Positions 58,480-64,000 of a DNA stretch of 64,000 bases are shown piece after piece. The notes under the pieces were generated by a model, which was not told the DNA's origin, made no database searches, and saw only the letters and a program-made list of their open reading frames with translations. The DNA is from Neelides folsomi (lineage: Eukaryota > Arthropoda > Collembola > Neelipleona > Neelidae). How positions within the stretch are numbered: the stretch's first letter is position 1; each line of letters begins with the position of its first letter. Position numbers and translations under genes: made by a program. The stretch is taken from NCBI GenBank assembly GCA_034687125.1, contig JAQGBZ010000328.1, positions 1-64,000 of the forward strand, in the 5' to 3' direction.

Positions 58480-61400
58480 CGTAAAATGTAAAGCTACATG
58501 CTCAATCAACTAGTTTAAGGTCCGCTTCATTGAGCAAAAATGATCGAGAAACATTCGTCCAAAGAATCTAAACACCCTTTTCCTTCATAGAACATCTAAT
58601 GAAAATATATTCTTTTGTTGCTCTCAATTAGACTTGTTGTGATTGTCATTTGTTAATTAAGATTTGTAGGTGAAAAAATATGTCTCAGTATTTAGATATG
58701 AATGAATGACTTGATAAATGATACACATATTACAAATTGTCAAAGTATGATAAAAGTAAATGTATTATGATTTGAGAAGTTTATTAGGTTTAGGTATATC
58801 TTTTGACAAAAAAGATTTTCGCATTCTGATACCTTATACCTTAAATAATATTTATTATAGGTGCATGAAGGTATACGTAAATAGATACATTGGGAGAAAT
58901 ATAAACTGGGGAATTGGAATGCGAGACCTGCTCTGGATCGTTTTTAATAGCCTTTGATAAACCCTCATCCCTTATCATCAATCATCGCAGTCTCATAGAT
59001 CTTCTACGCAAAGAGTGATTCAGTGTCAATCAAGAATATCTCTTCTCCTACAACAGTTCTCATTTTCTTCGTAATAATGTTGTTCTCACTTGCTTCCCCA
59101 TTTAATGGGATGTGTTGTCCATCTACTCAAGTTACCATATTTTTTGTTCTTGAATCAAGTTTGGACAAACATTGAATTTATAATGATATGAGTGTTTCTT
59201 CATTTTCCTCTTAAAGCTGTCACTGTCACCCTCATGAAATTGCAAATCACACAATGTATTAGAATATAAGTTGTAATTATAATAAACAACTTTGCAATTA
59301 GCTACCACTATATTTTTCACCATCTTCGAATAATGATGATCGAGATGTGTCCTCACATCACAGCCGATCTACCTACATAATTCAAAAAATTCTCATCCAA
59401 TTGAATTCAATACATTTTTTATTGCATTTGTAATTAAATAAATGCGATAGCTTAATGGAGCAAAAATGTCTTTGCATGTCATTAATGTCAAGGAACCTCA
59501 CTTTGACTGACCAGATGTTGATAAAAATCTTTGTTGAAAACTTCAGCTCTACAAATAGTTTTTACAACATGACATATTACATAACTGAAGACGCTGAAAT
59601 TGTATATTTTACAATATGAGTCGTTTCTCAAGATAAGGTTTAGGAATACAGATAGTATGCCTAATATACTCATTAATAAGTAGAATATGGTATAGGTTTA
59701 TTTATATACTACTTTGTATAGGTATTACATATTTTTTATAGTAAAAAGGTACTAATAAGTATCAGGTATATCCTATGTATGGTAATGTATGTAGAATATA
59801 TCTAATACAAGGGAAGATATTCATTTATGTACTATGTAGGATATGTACGAAGGAGTAATACCTATAGTATGTACAGTATGTAATGTGAATAATGATGAAT
59901 ATTGCAAAGTACTCACCTAAACCCGAATTTTGAATAGCCAAAATAATTCCCATGTCTTTGATAATATTTTAAAAAGGTGTCACTTGAAAGAGGTTGACTG
60001 AGAGTGTAAGTAGAACGATTCGGAATGGTCGATGGCCGTAAAAGACAGACACAGGGGTTGAAGAGTCAGGCGGATGATGATTCCATTGTTTCGGTCTGGG
60101 GGTTTGGGGATTCCGAGTCTCACTACTAAAAATCTCTGGTCGGGGCTTTTGGTCTGTCTTGGGCTTCGTTCTGCTTTGACTGCTCGTTCACGAATTTCAT
60201 GATTCATGCCATAAAGAGAGGATTCGATGATGAAGCAGTTAAAACTTAAACGCACTTCACTCCTTCTCTTTGGCCTCCGCACTACCCTTGAGGACCCTCC
60301 TCTTTCAATAGTGACGACGCGTCTGATGATCCAACTCCTTCCACGGGCTCCAAATGATTTCTGAGGGCCAAATCTCGATCACAGTGATTGTTATAGGGTC
60401 GTCTCGTCGATGCTCAGGAGGGAGTTGGAGAGATTCCCTTCACAAATGTGAAGTCGGCAAATTTTGATCCGAGTCAGACCATTTGTGAATCTCCACCTTC
60501 TCCAGACCAAAAGACCTCATTAGAGCTTTCTCATTCCTCCTTGACGTATATTAAATTCCTTGTAACTCAAAATCCTTATTGTTCATTATTGGCTCTATAA
60601 TATTTATAATAATCATTTTGATATGCCTGATATGAAATGCAAGTATATTATGTAAATGCCGGGTCAATGAGAGCATTTAATATCATTAAATAGAAAACCG
60701 ATCCTTTGGTCCCCGCCCTTTGAAACGTTCTTTTTAGACTCCACAATGCGATCGAGGAACTAGTAAATCAAATACATAGTAAATGCAACCACCTACTCAC
60801 CAAAAACCAACCTATTTATTTCTATTCTCTTCCACATCCTGTTCAAATATGCACAGTTTCTCACGATTCATTTCTTTCAATGTTTCAAATTAGCCAAAAG
60901 AGCATAAGGAGAGAGGAACGAGGAGATTCCAAGGAATGAAATCGAGTCTAGACTCCTGATTTCCGCTTGCTATTTTTTTACCCCCTCCAACTTTGAGAGA
61001 CTTCTCCTTACAAAGAAGCGAGTGAGAAAGAAAAAGGATCTAGAACTCCTTTTGTTTAGCAAAGATTGTCATAAAAGGTTTTTGAAGGTGTTAATGCATA
61101 GACTTGCTTCGCTTTATCGATTGATTGAATGTTCCAAGTCACCTGGACACACCTCAAAAATGGAATGTTGACCTTGGATTTCTCATTTTTAATCGAATGT
61201 GAGTCGAAGAGAAGTTGAGTTTTCCGTTTCTTCTTCTCGCCTCTCTTGCTCAACCTCGTTTCTCTTCCCATCTTGGCCAAATTCATTTTAAACTTTAATA
61301 TTAATGGAAATCAGCTGGCTCGAATCGTATCACCTCCATCAACACGTCGTTTGCCGGTGTCTTAATCAATTACTCCAAACCCATATTCCTAAAGTACAAG

Positions 61401-63750
61401 CGATCATCTCTTTTAGACAGTTCATCTTTACATGACCATACATTTTTTTAATCTTGCAAACAATTGGGTTTGAACTCATATAATTAATGTATAAGTTATA
61501 TCGTTGAATTGAATCTTCCTATACCTATTTAACACCGACATTTATTAATCTATCACTATAAAGAAAATAAGCAATGTTAACTTATGGAACCTTATATTAA
61601 CTTATAGAATTATCTAGTTACCTATAAAGTTTTATGGTACCTAATCGGGCAATGCCATATAATGTAAAATGTTATTTTTTCATTATTAAGATTAACTAAA
61701 TGTAAATATTGAACCAAAACTGCCAACGATAGAAAATTCTTTCACATACTTTCTCAAATATTCTTCCAATATTTATGACTTAAATTCATTAAAAATTTTA
61801 TTGGTTAAATATCTCAGTCTCAAACTCATACTGGCGACATTCATTCTTAATACATACAAATTTTATGCTGAGCTCTTTGCTTTCTAAGATTCCTCTTTGT
61901 GAACAAAGCATTTATTTTCTATTAGTAAAAGGGTCTTAAACCCCTTACTTTGAGTATTCATGTAGTTAGTGGTAGTGGGAAGTTGTGGAGCCGATGGTAG
62001 AAGAAGTTGCATTGTTTATGAAGTCTTTTTATGCTCCAACCCCATGAAAGCAATATAAAGGAGAAACGTCCTAAATAATCTTGTTTTATTAAAGAAGAAC
62101 CCGAGTGGCCGAGTAATTTGAATAATTTTAATGAACTGTCCAACCGCGAAGCTCACAATTCAAACAAGAGGAGTCGAACTATAATGTCTAATAATTCTAA
62201 TTAGGTTCGTATAACCGTATAAGTGATGCCATTAATTAGGTTGATTTTTCTATCACGACCTGGGCTGAGGGCCTTCGAATGAAAAGGAAAGAAGAAATGA
62301 AGCGCTAATTCATTTTGAATTGTCGATTGGAGCACATTTAAAAGCTCGAGAGGAAGAAGGGGGATTGAGGGGAATGAGAAAATATGCGAGGCTTCTTTGA
62401 AGTCTGAGAGAAATGAATTCATGAAGTAGAGAGATAATGATAATGAAGCCGCTCCGTTTCCTTCAACCTCTCTGCTCCTCTCTCAAATAATATCTGATTT
62501 TATACATCAGGTTTTTTGAACTCTCCGAAAATTGTTCATCGACTTTATTACTCTATCCGTTTGAGAAATCAGATGATTCGGCAATGAACGCCGAATCCGC
62601 CTTCCAATCGCTCCACTTTATCCATCCTTTCACCCCTCCCCACACTAACAACTAATTCTCAACTTTTCACCCTCATTTTCCTCACAAAGAGGACACCATT
62701 CATTATGAAATTGTATCTCCCTAATGATTCCAACTCAAACTCCAGATTCACCGCCGGTCCTTTAACACAAACACACACGTTCTTCCACTCTCGGTACACT
62801 CGGTAGGTACGAATCATTACCAGGCTGAATTATTCTTCCTCTTGTAAATTACCTCTTAACTTCATGCCAATAGTAAATCATGATGATGTGATGAATAAAT
62901 TGAGACAATAAAGCCATACTTCTTTACTTCATAATTCATCCCTCATTTCAGAGCTGACTAAACACTTCGTGCAAATTCTTTGCGCATCACTCTTCATACT
63001 AATTACTCTTTTGCACTCTGCTCAAGTTTTCTCAACCCGAATCAGCGGATATTGAAGTAGTCTCAATATCAAGTCCCATTGTTTCATTCGTTCAACAATG
63101 TTTATTGTAGCTTAAAGTTAATGTAAGTTTAACGATCGCTTTATTGAAAATATTGCCAATTTAGTTTGATTTATTTTTATTGCTACATACTTTGTTGCAT
63201 TAAACAAAGCCATGCATTAGAACTACACATGAACATAAGTAAGTACTACATACTTGTATGTTTAGATAGCACATAAAAGTTTATTTTTATTGGGGTCTTT
63301 TGTAAGGTCAGATGGATTTTAAATTGAAAAGTGTGAAATTCGTGCAGAAGAAGTTAACGATTAGTTCAATAAGCATTAAGATAACAAAAGTTTTCAAAGG
63401 CACCACGTGAGTTCGAGGCTTAAGTTCGAATGACAAATGTCATGAGATACATTTGGACAGCCTTTGGATATACCTTAAAGGACACAATGTGAGGGTTTCC
63501 CTTTTATTTCCCACTATTCAATTTCTTCTGCTTTTGAATGGACTCTATTTTGGTGGGCAATTTACAGGGATGTGATCTGTGAGCAATTTGGAGACTGCCG
63601 TAGTGAAGTGGTGAGAAGGAGCGGGGGAGAGACGGAAGTTAAATGATAAGATAATGATAATGACAGTGTCCCAGGGCGAGAATGAAGAGATTTAATTGAT
63701 CGTAACAAATAAGACTACTTGACACTTAAACTAAGCCTTCTCACACTTTT
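58480..63750. other. Gene-free region, alternating AT-rich and balanced blocks
   Basis: Balanced blocks lie at about 59980-60560, 60840-61400, 62240-62810 and 63400-63700. A low-complexity stretch rich in GTA/TAT words covers about 59690-59890. Open frames are short and unconvincing. I see no RNA gene, transposon terminus or CRISPR-like array. Confidence 0.4.
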
Positions 63751-63757
63751 CGCTCAC

Positions 63758-63938
63758 GAAATTCCTTTGAAGAGGGGCAAAAAAGCGAGGGCGAGATGTA
63801 CTGGATAGACATCCATTATCTCCGGGTTATGAGGAGCGATTGCCTCAGCCGCGGGATTGGCAATCAAATCATGCAAATACACATTGGACGAAGAGTCCCT
63901 GGTAAGAATGCGAGCACAGTCGACTCGTTTCAATTTCT
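63758..63938 (-). other. Possible coding exon at the window edge, minus strand
   Basis: On the minus strand the frame is open from the window end to about 63754 and reads protein-like (RDSSSNVYLHDLIANPAAEA, IMDVYPVHLALAFLPLF). A donor-like TTC|GTGAGC closes it at 63758. An acceptor-like ccaaacag would open it at 63938, or it may continue beyond the window. No family is recognised. Confidence 0.25.
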
Positions 63939-64000
63939 CTGTTTGGGATCTGAGACTCCTGCGTGTTTGGTCAAATTCCTCACCTTCATTGGCCAAGAGG

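Noticed and set aside
59690-59890. GTA/TAT-rich stretch considered as a satellite or telomere-like repeat
   Set aside because: No fixed repeat unit is present; it is only low-complexity sequence.
60270-60355. Plus-strand segment ending SDDASDDPTPSTGSK and stop, preceded by an acceptor-like site, resembling a terminal exon
   Set aside because: It is only about 20 codons, has no recognisable family and no matching upstream exon in phase, and the opposite strand is also partly open.
1-64000. CRISPR arrays, bacterial operons, phage or insertion-sequence content
   Set aside because: All recognisable genes are intron-rich animal genes and no regularly spaced repeats or prokaryotic genes are present.

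Overview
The window is nuclear DNA from an animal, most likely an arthropod. It is AT-rich and its five recognisable genes are split into many exons with short introns (about 50-600 bp, a few over 1 kb). The receptor guanylate cyclase at the left is closest, from memory of the family, to the insect Gyc32E type, including a long Ser-rich tail and a PDZ-ligand-like C-terminus. Several introns use GC donors and one uses a GA donor; GA donors are known as a peculiarity of at least one copepod (Eurytemora affinis). A crustacean, perhaps a copepod, is therefore a reasonable but unproven guess.

Layout: 1-1947 is upstream sequence with no recognised gene. 1948-17625 (+) is a 21-exon receptor guanylate cyclase (about 1509 aa). 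18505-20673 (-) is a 9-exon COP9 signalosome subunit 1 (483 aa). 20674-22074 is a head-to-head intergenic region with short repeats. 22075-27156 (+) is a 9-exon ubiquitin-specific protease of the USP36/scrawny type (1356 aa). About 255 bp after its stop lies an unusual nested hairpin. 29184-37809 (+) is a 29-exon, full-length but divergent muscle-type (class II) myosin heavy chain (about 1936 aa), with a mariner-like MITE in one intron. 38742-42699 (+) is a 10-exon poly(A)-specific ribonuclease PARN (611 aa). From 42.85 kb to the end (about 21 kb) I recognise no gene. AT-rich DNA there alternates with blocks of more balanced composition, a few of which look like isolated exons.

The genes have unrelated roles: membrane cGMP signalling, cullin deneddylation, nucleolar deubiquitination, muscle contraction and mRNA deadenylation. 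They show no operon-like organisation. All exon models were built by hand from splice motifs, reading-frame continuity and remembered family sequences. Every exon junction keeps frame, and total protein lengths match the families. I found no convincing new multi-gene system. The most notable observations are the non-canonical splice donors, the divergent single-isoform myosin, the two-state hairpin and the possible orphan exons on the right.
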